DNA of 64,000 bases from Microcoleus vaginatus PCC 9802 (lineage in GTDB: Bacteria > Cyanobacteriota > Cyanobacteriia > Cyanobacteriales > Microcoleaceae), in NCBI GenBank assembly GCA_022701275.1, contig CP031740.1:1933001-1997000 (forward strand), read 5' to 3'. Each line of letters opens with the position of its first letter. Position 1 is the stretch's first letter. Positions 7,939 to 16,033 of the stretch are shown piece after piece. The position numbers and the translations under genes were made by a program. The notes beneath the pieces are model-generated. The model worked only from the letters and a program-made list of their open reading frames with translations, made no database searches and was not told where the DNA came from.

Positions 7939-7983
7939 AGCGATCGCCCTTGATTTTTCTAAAAGAATGCAAGGGCGATCGCT
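7939..7983. repeat. HIP1-containing 13-bp inverted repeat
   Basis: Arms AGCGATCGCCCTT (7939-7951) and AAGGGCGATCGCT (7971-7983), loop 19 nt. Each arm embeds a GCGATCGC octamer. Role unknown. Confidence 0.8.
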
Positions 7984-8056
7984 CTAATCAAAGTATTTAT
8001 CTCATATCAGAGATTTTGTTTGCAAGCTGTTTTTTTTGCCTAAACAGCTTGTTTAA

Positions 8057-8141
8057 CGGAGAGGGAGGGATTCGAACCCTCGTTAAGTTGCCCTAAACAC
8101 ACTTTCCAGGCGTGCGCCTTCAACCGCTCGGCCACCTCTCC
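8057..8141 (-). tRNA. tRNA-Ser (GGA anticodon)
   Basis: Minus-strand cloverleaf: acceptor GGAGAGG/CCTCTCC, D-arm GGCCGAGCGGTTGAAGGC, anticodon loop CTGGAAA (GGA), a long variable arm, T-arm GAGGG-TTCGAAT-CCCTC and discriminator G. The length (85 nt) and long variable arm fit class II tRNA-Ser. CCA is not encoded. Confidence 0.97.
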
Positions 8142-8323
8142 AGGGCTAAATTCATTCATTTAGCCACAGCTAAACTATATTAGCAGAACAAATCTGATTT
8201 GGGAAGGGGTAACGGCATAAATTTACTGTTTAATGTGGGTAGGGTGTCAAACGACGCGGCTTGGATTCTCCTTCTGGGGTCGCAAACCCCTTCATCTAAA
8301 GGAGTTTGCCCGCCAAACCCCAA

Positions 8324-8351
8324 TCTAAAATCTAAAATCTAAAATCTAAAA
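8324..8351. repeat. TCTAAAA heptamer run (4 copies)
   Basis: Four tandem TCTAAAA heptamers end 4 bp before the ferredoxin start codon. Similar runs occur at about 11601-11628, 11721-11750, 45526-45554 (complement), 48427-48455 and 52544-52564, usually just upstream of genes. They resemble the short tandemly repeated repetitive heptamers known in cyanobacteria. Confidence 0.9.
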
Positions 8352-8355
8352 TTCC

Positions 8356-8724
8356 ATGACTGACTCTTACACAATTAAAATTCATAACAGACAGACAGGC
8401 GATCGCCACACCGTGCGAGTACCCGAAGACCGCTACATCCTCCAAAGCGCCGAAAACCAAGGAGTAGAATTGCCCTTTTCCTGCCGCAACGGCGCTTGTA
8501 CCGCCTGTGCGGTGCGCGTCAAGTCGGGGGAACTGCACCAGCCAGAAGCAATGGGGCTTTCTGTGGAACTGCAAAAAGAAGGTTATGCCCTGCTGTGCGT
8601 CAGCTATCCCCGTTCCAACATCGAGGTAGAGACGCAAGACGAAGACGAAGTGTACGAACTGCAATTCGGTCGTTACTTCGGCAAAGGTAAAGTTAGAGCC
8701 GGTTTGCCGTTGGATGAAGAATAA
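8356..8724 (+). CDS. Plant-type [2Fe-2S] ferredoxin with C-terminal extension (FdC2-like)
   Basis: 122 residues. The cluster motif is CRNGACTACAVRV (C-x4-C-x2-C) with the fourth Cys in ALLCVSYP, giving the plant-type beta-grasp [2Fe-2S] fold. It is longer than photosynthetic PetF (about 98 residues); the extension (EVYELQFGRYFGKGKV...) resembles FdC2-type ferredoxins. Role: soluble electron carrier, probably low-abundance and specialised. The thermonuclease gene starts 34 bp downstream, so co-transcription is possible. Confidence 0.92.
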   Translation: MTDSYTIKIHNRQTGDRHTVRVPEDRYILQSAENQGVELPFSCRNGACTACAVRVKSGELHQPEAMGLSVELQKEGYALLCVSYPRSNIEVETQDEDEVYELQFGRYFGKGKVRAGLPLDEE

Positions 8725-8758
8725 GGCAATTTGATAAATTATCAACTACCAATTATCC

Positions 8759-9274
8759 ATGCTTTATCGATTATGTGCGATCGCCCTTTGTCTGTTGTTA
8801 GCTAGCTGCCAAAAACCAGAAATTCCCCAAGGTACGATCGCCAAAGTAGAAAGGGCCATCAGCGGCCAAACAATCGAAGTTATCAGTACAGCCGACAAAA
8901 TAGCCTTATTAGAACAAATCAGGCTGATTGGTATTGATGCGCCGGATTTAAAACAGCAGCCTTGGGGAGAAGCAGCCAAACAAAGACTAGAACAGCTAAT
9001 TGGGGGAAAACAGGTATTGTTAGAATCCGACATCCAAGAGAAAGACCAGTTCGATCGCAAACTAGCCTACTTGTGGCAAGATAAAATTTTGCTCAACGAA
9101 CAGCTAATCAAAGAAGGTTATGCCCTGGCATCAGTGCGATCGCCCAACACCAAATACCAGCAGCGACTCATCAACGCTCAAGAATGGGCGAGACTCATGG
9201 GTAAAGGTCTGTGGAATCCAGAACGAGCTTTGCGCCAAACTCCCGCAGAATTTCGCCAGCAAAATCGGAAATAA
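8759..9274 (+). CDS. Thermonuclease-like (SNase) lipoprotein
   Basis: 171 residues. The N-terminus MLYRLCAIALCLLLASCQKP is a lipoprotein signal with lipobox LASC, so it should be exported and lipid-anchored. The body is an SNase domain: RLIGIDAPD (catalytic Arg), WGEAAKQ (catalytic Glu) and FDRKLAYLW (second Arg), then ALASVRSPNTKYQQRL. The catalytic residues look intact, predicting a Ca-dependent sugar-nonspecific nuclease at the cell surface or periplasm. Confidence 0.92.
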   Translation: MLYRLCAIALCLLLASCQKPEIPQGTIAKVERAISGQTIEVISTADKIALLEQIRLIGIDAPDLKQQPWGEAAKQRLEQLIGGKQVLLESDIQEKDQFDRKLAYLWQDKILLNEQLIKEGYALASVRSPNTKYQQRLINAQEWARLMGKGLWNPERALRQTPAEFRQQNRK

Positions 9275-9342
9275 TCATGAGTCATTAGTCATTAGTCAAG
9301 GACTAAAAACTCCTCAGTTATAACTAATAACTAATGAGCAAT

Positions 9343-9452
9343 GATTTCATTCTTCCCTCTTCCTTCTTCCTTCTTCCCTCTTCCCTCTTCCTTCTTCCTT
9401 CTTCCCTCTTCCTTCGTGTCCTTCGCGTCTTCGCGGTTCCTACTTCCCTCTT
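9343..9452 (+). repeat. CTTCC(T) microsatellite tract
   Basis: About 75 bp of CTTCCCTCTTCCTTCTTCC-type low-complexity sequence, then a CTTCGCGTCTTCGCGGTT segment, ends just before the IMPase start. It is open in the same frame and so creates a false N-terminal extension (LPSSFFLLPSS...). Confidence 0.9.
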
Positions 9453-9456
9453 CCTA

Positions 9457-10272
9457 ATGACTGACAATCAACTGCAAAACTTCTTAGAAATAGCCACCGA
9501 AGCAGCCCTAGCCGCCGGTTCCGTCCTGAAATCTTTCTGCGGAAAATTAGAAAAAATTCAAGAAAAAGGTCGATCGGGCGATTTAGTCACAGAAGCCGAC
9601 AAAGCCTCAGAAGCCGTCATCTTAGAAATTCTCGGCCGCCACGTACCCGACCACGCCATCCTCGCCGAAGAATCGGGCAAATTAGGGGATGCTAGCAGCA
9701 AATACCTGTGGGCTATCGACCCTTTGGACGGCACAACCAATTATGCTCACCAATATCCTTTTTGGGCCGTGTCGATCGGACTTTTAATTGACGGAATACC
9801 ACAAATTGGAGTAATTTACGACCCTTTTCATAACGAATTGTTTCGGGCAGGCAAAGGATTGGGAGCAACCTGCAACCGTTCCCCGATCGAAGTTTCTCAA
9901 ATCTCAGAATTGAGAACCAGCTTGCTAGTAACTGGCTTTGCATACGATCGGCGCGAAACAGCAGACAATAACTATGCCGAATTCTGTCACCTCACCCACC
10001 TCACCCAAGGCGTGCGGCGCAGCGGTTCCGCATCCCTAGACCTAGCGCACCTGGCGATGGGGCGATCGGACGGATACTGGGAACGGGGACTCGCCCCTTG
10101 GGACGTAGCAGCAGGTGTAGTCATCGTCTCCGAAGCCGGAGGTCAAATTACAGCTTATGACGGCAGTGCCTTTGAGATGAACTCGGGTCGGATTTTGGCC
10201 ACAAACGGCAGAATACACGCCGAACTCAGCGGCGCACTGCTAGCCGTTCCTCCCTTATCTTCTTGGAAGTAG
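9457..10272 (+). CDS. Inositol monophosphatase family protein
   Basis: 271 residues from ATG 9457 (MTDNQLQNFLEIATEAAL), the natural IMPase start. An upstream ATG at 9334 only adds residues encoded by a microsatellite. Metal-binding motifs are complete: LAEESG (Glu), WAIDPLDGTTNYAH (DPxDGT), and WERGLAPWDVAAGVVIVSEAGG (WD near the C-terminus). It dephosphorylates inositol-1-phosphate or related sugar or nucleotide phosphates using Mg2+. In cyanobacteria such enzymes are often annotated SuhB/IMPase; the exact substrate is not visible here. Confidence 0.93.
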   Translation: MTDNQLQNFLEIATEAALAAGSVLKSFCGKLEKIQEKGRSGDLVTEADKASEAVILEILGRHVPDHAILAEESGKLGDASSKYLWAIDPLDGTTNYAHQYPFWAVSIGLLIDGIPQIGVIYDPFHNELFRAGKGLGATCNRSPIEVSQISELRTSLLVTGFAYDRRETADNNYAEFCHLTHLTQGVRRSGSASLDLAHLAMGRSDGYWERGLAPWDVAAGVVIVSEAGGQITAYDGSAFEMNSGRILATNGRIHAELSGALLAVPPLSSWK

Positions 10273-10374
10273 CGCCCCCGCAGCCAAGGATCGGGGGTAG
10301 TACGGGGGTCACAACCCCTTGACTCAAGCTACATTAAAGAATAGTGAAAAGCCAGGAAAGGAAGAGTAAAAGTT

Positions 10375-11295
10375 ATGTCTTTTGAAATGACAAAAGGGCT
10401 GTTCAAGTATGACTTTACGGATCAGCACGCAATTTTGGGAATTCCCTTAGACGCCGAGTTTAACGACATCCGCAAGCGCTACATGAAAATCGCCCGCCGC
10501 TTGCATTCGGATACTTGCTCTTTTGAAAGCCAAGCCGATAAAGATTGGGCTAACCAATTTTTGTCAAAAGTAGTCAATCCGGCCTACAACAAATTTTCCA
10601 AGGAAAGCGATCGCAAAGAATACAGCCTGCTATTAGCAGCCATCGGCAAGCGCGTCGCTAAAGAACAGGCGAAAATGCAAATTGAAAGCGAAGCAGCCAA
10701 ACAGTTAGCTACCGCTAAAGATTGGGAAGAAGCTTACAAAACAGCAGTTAGCAAACTCGCTCTCAAGCAGTACGAATCAGTTAAGGAAACGCAAGAGGCG
10801 ATCAATCAAATTAGCGAACTTAACATGGTTTACCTGCTGCGAAAAGAGCGGGTTGGCGTTGGTGTAACGCCACCTCCGCCGCCCCCAAAAAAAGATCCAC
10901 CACTGGTAGTAGATCCGAAAACAACAAAACAAGACCCGGTGACTCCACCGCCACCTCCGCCCAAACGCGAAGACTCGCCGGCCGAACCCTATTGCCGGCG
11001 AGCTCAAGGATTCATGAACAGCAAAAGTTACGCCAAAGCAATTTTAGAGTTGAAGGAAGGGGTGAAACGCGATCCGAAACACAGCCCGACCCACGCTTTG
11101 TTAGCAATGTGTTACCTTGAACAAAATCAAGCCACAATGGCAAAACTTGAGATGAACAAAGCTTTGGCATCAAATCCTGAAGAACCGACGGCTTTGGAGG
11201 TTAAGAAAAAGCTAGAACAAGCTTCCGCCAAGGGCAAAAAAGGTGACGAGAAACCTGGATTTTTTGCAAGTTTGTTTGGCGGGAAGAAGAAGTGA
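10375..11295 (+). CDS. J-domain-like protein with Pro-rich linker and TPR
   Basis: 306 residues. Residues ~10-90 form a J-like domain (DQHAILGIPLDAEFNDIRKRYMKIARRLHSD) in which the diagnostic HPD tripeptide is HSD. A helical segment follows, then two proline tracts (VTPPPPPPKK, VTPPPPPPKR; ~165-195). TPR-like helices occupy ~203-275 (AKAILELKEGVKRDPKHSPTHALLAMCYL), with a basic tail GFFASLFGGKKK. HSD for HPD should weaken DnaK ATPase stimulation, so it may be an adaptor rather than a classical co-chaperone. Cytosolic, or membrane-associated through the tail. Confidence 0.85.
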   Translation: MSFEMTKGLFKYDFTDQHAILGIPLDAEFNDIRKRYMKIARRLHSDTCSFESQADKDWANQFLSKVVNPAYNKFSKESDRKEYSLLLAAIGKRVAKEQAKMQIESEAAKQLATAKDWEEAYKTAVSKLALKQYESVKETQEAINQISELNMVYLLRKERVGVGVTPPPPPPKKDPPLVVDPKTTKQDPVTPPPPPPKREDSPAEPYCRRAQGFMNSKSYAKAILELKEGVKRDPKHSPTHALLAMCYLEQNQATMAKLEMNKALASNPEEPTALEVKKKLEQASAKGKKGDEKPGFFASLFGGKKK

Positions 11296-11517
11296 AAAGT
11301 TGGGATTTGTGAGTCTTGAATATTTAGAAACGGGTGAAAGGCTCAGCAGTGGAGTGTGATCGAGCCAAACAATCAAGACTTGGCGATCTCAAATCCGATC
11401 GCAGTCGGAATTATACCGTCCGTATGAGCGTCCCGCGATCGCGGGTGATCCAGAAAGAGCGGGACGATCGCACTGACGGGGAAAATGATTATTCCCATGC
11501 AAACGAAAACGCTATCA

Positions 11518-11753
11518 CGCCTTAATTTGTTAAAGTCGAAGGTTAAGCTTGCCTGATTCGACTTTAACCGCGTTCCCTAAAGCTAAGCTTCTAAGCCCAA
11601 TCTAAAATCTAAAATCTAAAATCTAAAATTGATATGACACCTTAATTTGTTAAAGTCGAATGTTAAGCTTGCCTCGTTAGACTTTAACCGCGTTCCCTAA
11701 AGCTAAGCTTCTAAGCCCAATCTAAAATCTTCTAAAGTCTAAAATCTAAAATT
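11518..11753 (+). repeat. Tandem 120-bp duplication upstream of hisZ
   Basis: Two copies exactly 120 bp apart (CTTAATTTGTTAAAGTCGAA at 11521 and 11641) share a hairpin, the ACCGCGTTCCCTAAAGCTAAGCTTCT block and a TCTAAAA run; both end in ATTGATATG. In copy two that ATG is the hisZ start. In copy one it is followed by a stop. The hairpin (GTTAAAGTCGAA 11529-11540 / TTCGACTTTAAC 11557-11568) is perfect in copy one and has a mismatch in copy two. Confidence 0.9.
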
Positions 11754-11756
11754 GAT

Positions 11757-12992
11757 ATGGTTCACCAACCCCCATCCGGCGCAAGAGATTTATTGCCCCT
11801 TGACGTTGCTCAAAAAATTTCGATCGAACGGCGCTTACAGCAGGTTTTTCACCGCTGGGGCTACCACCGGATTATTACCTCTACTCTAGAAAGGCTGGAG
11901 ACATTGATGGCTGGGGGCGCGATCGACCGATCGACCTTAATTCAACTGCAAGACGCCGAGGATGGAGAACTTGGTTTGCGGCCGGAATTGACAGCATCCA
12001 TCGCCCGCGCGGCTGCAATGCGGATGGCTGGGACTCGCTGGCAGCCTCAGCGCCTCTACTACAACGCTAACGTGTTCCGCAAAGGCCCAGATACTGGCTC
12101 AGGCGGGCAACAGGAGTTCTATCAAGCTGGCGTAGAGCTCCTAGGCGCGGGGGGGACGGTTGCGGATGCAGAAGTGCTGCTGCTGCTGTCTGAGTGCTTG
12201 CAGAGCTTGGAAATTGATGACTGGCATTTGGTTTTGGGAGAAGCGGGCTTGACTGCAACATTGCTAGAACCGTTTCCGCCAAACGTGCGCCAAAAAGTTC
12301 GGGGGGCGATCGCCAATCTCGATCGAATTGCCTTGGAAACTTTGCCGCTGTCAACAGAATTGCGAGAAAGAGCATTGCTATTATTTGACTTGCGCGGCCG
12401 GCCAGAAGAGGTGTTGCCAATTGTTGCCAAGCTGGATTTAGATTTGCCGCAGCAAGCCGCGTTAAATAATCTCAAATCGGCGATCGAATTGCTGCACCAA
12501 TGCCAGTCAAAAATTCCCAATCTCAAATCCCACATTCACCTCGATTTGAGTTTAATTCAAACATTTGACTACTACACTGGAATTGTGTTTGAAGTTGTCA
12601 GCAGCAGCAAGACAGGACAGCGAGTTTTAGGACAAGGAGGACGCTACGACCAACTGTTGGGACTGTTCGACCCCCAAGGGCAAAATTCCCCCGGCATCGG
12701 GTTTTGTCTGAATATTGAAGATTTGCATCAAGTGTTGCTGACAGAGGGGCAATTGCCCACCCAGACGCCAGCTAGCGACTGGTTGGTTGTGGCTCAAACT
12801 CCTGAAGCTAGTGCCGCCGCGTTTGCTTACGCTCGCAAACTCCGAGACTCTACTCACCTAGTTCGGGTGGAAATAGATTTGGAGAGTCGGGAGACAGCAG
12901 AGTCGGCGCGGGAATACGCGCGCGATCGACGAATTACTCAAATTGCTTGGGTAAATGCCGAAGGATTGCCAACAATTGAAATGGTAAATTAG
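11757..12992 (+). CDS. hisZ: ATP phosphoribosyltransferase regulatory subunit
   Basis: 411 residues, related to histidyl-tRNA synthetase but of HisZ type: MVHQPPSGARDLLPLDVAQK at the start, LQDAEDGELGLRPELTASIARAAAMR (motif 2-like), FDYYTGIVFEVVSS and LGQGGRYDQLLGLFD. It forms the complex with short-form HisG that catalyses the first step of histidine synthesis. The anticodon-binding domain of true HisRS is absent; a shortened C-terminal domain (SDWLVVAQTPEASAAAF) replaces it. The duplicated hairpin leader may affect its expression. Confidence 0.93.
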   Translation: MVHQPPSGARDLLPLDVAQKISIERRLQQVFHRWGYHRIITSTLERLETLMAGGAIDRSTLIQLQDAEDGELGLRPELTASIARAAAMRMAGTRWQPQRLYYNANVFRKGPDTGSGGQQEFYQAGVELLGAGGTVADAEVLLLLSECLQSLEIDDWHLVLGEAGLTATLLEPFPPNVRQKVRGAIANLDRIALETLPLSTELRERALLLFDLRGRPEEVLPIVAKLDLDLPQQAALNNLKSAIELLHQCQSKIPNLKSHIHLDLSLIQTFDYYTGIVFEVVSSSKTGQRVLGQGGRYDQLLGLFDPQGQNSPGIGFCLNIEDLHQVLLTEGQLPTQTPASDWLVVAQTPEASAAAFAYARKLRDSTHLVRVEIDLESRETAESAREYARDRRITQIAWVNAEGLPTIEMVN

Positions 12993-13136
12993 GCTAATTG
13001 GTTATTGGTAATTAGTAGTTGGTAATTGGTTAAAAATCACCGGATATGATATCATGTATCCTGCTGATTGAGAGAAGGTTTTGCCAATTGCTAATTGCTA
13101 ATTCCCGATCTACCTAAAATGTTTTGAGAGAACACT

Positions 13137-13364
13137 ATGGCACACACTATTGTTACGAATATTTGCGAGGGAATTGCTGATTGCGTTGGCGCTTGTCCGG
13201 TTGCTTGCATTCACCCCGGCCCTGGCAAAAATGTCAAGGGTACTGATTGGTTTTGGATTGATTTTGATACCTGCATTGACTGTGGCATTTGTTTGCAGGT
13301 GTGTCCTGTCGAAGGTGCGATCGTTCCAGATGAGCGGCCTGAGTTGCAGCAAACTCCCTCTTAA
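13137..13364 (+). CDS. Bacterial-type iron-sulfur ferredoxin
   Basis: 75 residues with two cysteine clusters: CEGIADCVGACPVACIHP and CIDCGICLQVCPVEG. The second is a canonical CxxCxxCxxxCP [4Fe-4S] motif. The first has wider spacing, as in 7Fe/8Fe ferredoxins. A soluble low-potential electron carrier conserved in cyanobacteria. A stand-alone gene between hisZ and a Uma2 gene. Confidence 0.93.
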   Translation: MAHTIVTNICEGIADCVGACPVACIHPGPGKNVKGTDWFWIDFDTCIDCGICLQVCPVEGAIVPDERPELQQTPS

Positions 13365-13452
13365 TTGCAACTTGATTGCAATTGAGGGTTAGATAGCTAC
13401 ATTAACTAAGGGGTAAGGTGCGCGACCGGGCGCACCCTACAGTAACTTTTTT

Positions 13453-13486
13453 ATGAACCGCAGAGGGCGCAGAGGACACAGAGAAG
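13453..13486. repeat. Dispersed GAACCGCAGAGGGCGCAGAGG element
   Basis: Intergenic copy of a G/C-rich repeat (ATGAACCGCAGAGGGCGCAG then AGGACACAGAG). A related copy is embedded in frame in the TPR gene at about 50376-50410. Confidence 0.7.
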
Positions 13487-13544
13487 CAGGGTGAGAAATA
13501 TTGGAAAAATCTAACTTTTAGATATCTAAGTGAGGTAATTAATT

Positions 13545-14156
13545 ATGTTACTTTTAGATCCAAAAACTCTCGAACCGGCTACCGAACAACGCATTATTTT
13601 ATATGATGTGAGTTGGGAGCAATACGAGCAGCTTTCTGATATGTTTGTCGATGAATTTCCCAGGATGACGTACTTGGAAGGAACGTTAGAAATTATCATG
13701 ACGACTTCGCCAGAACACGAAAGGCTCAAAACACTTATTGCCCGGTTGATAGAAACCTATGCGGTTGAAAGGCTAATTAATCTCAACGGTTACGGAAGTG
13801 CTACATTTCGTCGCGAAGTTGTGAGACGGGGATCTGAACCAGATGAGTGTTACTGTTTGGGTTTACTTGCAGAAGTCCCGGATATTGTGATAGAAATTGC
13901 TCTGACTAGCGGCGGCGTTGACAAGTTGGAGGTGTATCGCGGTTTGCAGGTTCCTGAAGTCTGGTTCTGGGCTAACGAGCAATTTTCTCTTTACCGCTTG
14001 CGGGAGTCTGGTTATGAGTTAATTTCGAGTAGTGAATTTTTTCCTGAGTTAGACTTTTCTGTATTGAGTCAATATGTAGGATATGTTAACCAGACTGAAG
14101 CTGTTATTGCTTATAGAACTATTTTGCAAACAGCTACAGGAAGCTCAAATCAATAG
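13545..14156 (+). CDS. Uma2-family (PD-(D/E)XK) endonuclease-like protein
   Basis: 203 residues with the Uma2/DUF820 pattern: ISWEQYEQL-type opening (VSWEQYEQLSDMF), YLEGTLEIIMTTSPEHERLK, PDECYCLG, PDIVIEIALTSGGVDKLEVYRGL and VPEVWFW. These proteins have a restriction-endonuclease-like fold and are greatly expanded in cyanobacteria; their biological role is unsettled. The acidic and lysine positions (PDIVIEI, DKLEVY) look intact. Stand-alone gene. Confidence 0.92.
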   Translation: MLLLDPKTLEPATEQRIILYDVSWEQYEQLSDMFVDEFPRMTYLEGTLEIIMTTSPEHERLKTLIARLIETYAVERLINLNGYGSATFRREVVRRGSEPDECYCLGLLAEVPDIVIEIALTSGGVDKLEVYRGLQVPEVWFWANEQFSLYRLRESGYELISSSEFFPELDFSVLSQYVGYVNQTEAVIAYRTILQTATGSSNQ

Positions 14157-14254
14157 ACATCTCCAGAAAAGCCAGTATTGAACAGGCAAGATGCCTGTTC
14201 CACAATTTAAAAAAAGCAGATCGCACTTTACAAAAAAAACTACAATAAAATCCT

Positions 14255-14734
14255 ATGCAGCCGATCGCACTTTCCGACTCTCACATTTTATCCATGCGTA
14301 CCCACGCCGAAAGCGCTTATCCTGAAGAATGCTGCGGTTTGTTGCTCGGTCGAGTTACTGGCGGTGTTAAAACTTTGGTAGAAGTTTGGCCGACTGACAA
14401 TGCTTGGAGTGCTGAGGCTGAGGAGAATTGGCCTGAACAAAAAGGATTGACAGAAAGACGCAGATATGCTATTAGGCCCGAAGATATGTTGCGGGCGATG
14501 AAACATGGGCGCGATCGCACTCTGGATATTATCGGTATATATCATTCTCACACGGATTGTCCCGCAGTGCCCTCAGAGTGCGATCGGACATTGGCCTGGG
14601 CCGAATACTCTTACATCATTGTGTCAGTCCGAGAAGGCTGTTCGGAAGACCTCCGCAGTTGGAGTCTTGACGGAGAGGGGAACTTTCAAGCAGAGGAAAT
14701 TCGCCTAGTGGAACCGACTGAGATTAAGAAATAA
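14255..14734 (+). CDS. JAMM/M67-family metallopeptidase
   Basis: 159 residues. The JAMM zinc site is complete: Glu in YPEECCGLLLG (~25), then HSHTDCPAVPSECDRTLAW (HxHx7Sx2D, ~97-110). Prokaryotic members remove or process ubiquitin-like sulfur-carrier proteins. The next gene, 79 bp on, is a MoeB/E1-like activator with a rhodanese domain, the usual partner in sulfur-carrier activation, so the pair probably works on a ThiS/MoaD-like carrier encoded elsewhere. Confidence 0.92.
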   Translation: MQPIALSDSHILSMRTHAESAYPEECCGLLLGRVTGGVKTLVEVWPTDNAWSAEAEENWPEQKGLTERRRYAIRPEDMLRAMKHGRDRTLDIIGIYHSHTDCPAVPSECDRTLAWAEYSYIIVSVREGCSEDLRSWSLDGEGNFQAEEIRLVEPTEIKK

Positions 14735-14813
14735 TTAGTAAAAATAACAAACACGCAAAAATGCGAAAGATTCAGATAGGATGTAATTCAAAATCTGCGC
14801 TACACACAATATC

Positions 14814-15986
14814 ATGCTAAATCCTAATCTGGACGAGATCCAGCTCAACAAACAAGAATACGAACGCTACTCTCGCCACCTGATCCTGCCCGAAGTTGGA
14901 TTGGAAGGGCAAAAGCGTCTCAAAGCTGCCAGCGTGCTCTGCATCGGTACGGGAGGCCTCGGTTCGCCGCTGCTGCTGTATTTAGCAGCCGCCGGTGTTG
15001 GCCGCATTGGGATTGTAGACTTTGATGTTGTAGACCATTCTAATTTGCAGCGGCAAGTAATTCACGGCACTTCTTGGGTTGGGAAACCGAAGATTGAGTC
15101 GGCTAAAAATCGGATTTTAGAAATTAATCCTTTTTGCCAGGTTGATTTGTACGAAACTCGCGTTAGTTCGGAAAATGCGATCGACATTGCCACTCCTTAC
15201 GATATCATTATCGACGGTACGGACAATTTCCCTACTCGCTATTTGATGAACGACGTTTGCGTGCTTTTAAACAAGCCCAACGTCTACGGTTCTATCTTCC
15301 GATTTGAAGGGCAAGCAACAGTTTTCAATTACGAAGGCGGCCCGAATTACCGCGATTTGTACCCAGAACCCCCGCCTCCTGGGATGGTTCCTTCTTGTGC
15401 AGAAGGCGGTGTTTTAGGCGTTTTGTGCGGAGTTGTCGGTTCTATCCAAGCAACGGAAGCTATCAAGATTATCTTGGGTCAAGGCACTACTTTGAGCGGC
15501 AGACTGTTGCTTTACAATGCCTTAGATATGACGTTCCGGCAATTGAAACTGCGGCCTAATCCAGTGCGTCCGGTAATTGAAAAGTTAATCGATTACGAAG
15601 AATTCTGCGGCATTCCTCAATCAAAAGCGCAGGAAGCAAGTCAGCAAACGCAAATTCCTGAGATGACTGTCGCAGAACTTAAAGAGTTAATCGACAGCGG
15701 TGCGAAGGATTTTGTACTGTTAGATGTTCGCAATCCCAACGAGTATCAAATTTGTCAAATTCCTGGGTCGGTTTTGGTTCCTTTGCCGGATATCGAACAC
15801 GGCGCAGGTGTCGCTAAGGTCAAGGAATTGTTGAACGGCCACCGCTTGATTGCACACTGCAAAATGGGCGGACGTTCTGCGAAGGCTTTGGGGATTTTGA
15901 AGGAAGCGGGAATTGAGGGAATTAATGTTAAGGGCGGGATTACTGCTTGGAGTGAAGAAGTAGACCCGTCTGTACCTCAATATTAA
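14814..15986 (+). CDS. moeB: MoeB/ThiF-like adenylyltransferase with C-terminal rhodanese domain
   Basis: 390 residues. The N-terminal E1-like domain has GTGGLGSPLLLYLAAAGVG (ATP loop), DFDVVDHSNLQRQ, DGTDNFPTRYLMND and PSCAEGGVLG. The C-terminal rhodanese domain (~285-390) has the active Cys in HCKMGGRSA. It adenylates and sulfurates the C-terminus of MoaD/ThiS-type carriers for molybdopterin and thio-cofactor synthesis. The paired zinc CxxC motifs of E. coli MoeB are not evident. It follows the JAMM peptidase gene. Confidence 0.93.
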   Translation: MLNPNLDEIQLNKQEYERYSRHLILPEVGLEGQKRLKAASVLCIGTGGLGSPLLLYLAAAGVGRIGIVDFDVVDHSNLQRQVIHGTSWVGKPKIESAKNRILEINPFCQVDLYETRVSSENAIDIATPYDIIIDGTDNFPTRYLMNDVCVLLNKPNVYGSIFRFEGQATVFNYEGGPNYRDLYPEPPPPGMVPSCAEGGVLGVLCGVVGSIQATEAIKIILGQGTTLSGRLLLYNALDMTFRQLKLRPNPVRPVIEKLIDYEEFCGIPQSKAQEASQQTQIPEMTVAELKELIDSGAKDFVLLDVRNPNEYQICQIPGSVLVPLPDIEHGAGVAKVKELLNGHRLIAHCKMGGRSAKALGILKEAGIEGINVKGGITAWSEEVDPSVPQY

Positions 15987-16033
15987 GCTCAATCTTTTTC
16001 TGGGGCGGGTGATTTGCCCGCCCGGAACCGGGA

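Larger units (their letters stand above)
7604..8056. other. Gene-free spacer with repeats and two hairpins
   Basis: Contains GGGCAT/ATGCCC-type low-complexity repeats (about 7615-7715) and two strong inverted repeats annotated separately. An open frame over 7875-8096 is antisense to the tRNA and has no family resemblance. Confidence 0.7.

Noticed and set aside
8023-8051. CAAGCTGTTT/AAACAGCTTG hairpin as the tRNA terminator
   Set aside because: No T-run follows on the minus strand; the stem exists but terminator function is not supported.
7875-8096. 73-codon plus-strand open frame
   Set aside because: It runs antisense through the tRNA-Ser and has no family resemblance.
11334-11525. 63-codon open frame after the J-domain gene
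   Set aside because: Arg/Asp-rich translation of HIP1-dense DNA with no ribosome site or homologous pattern.
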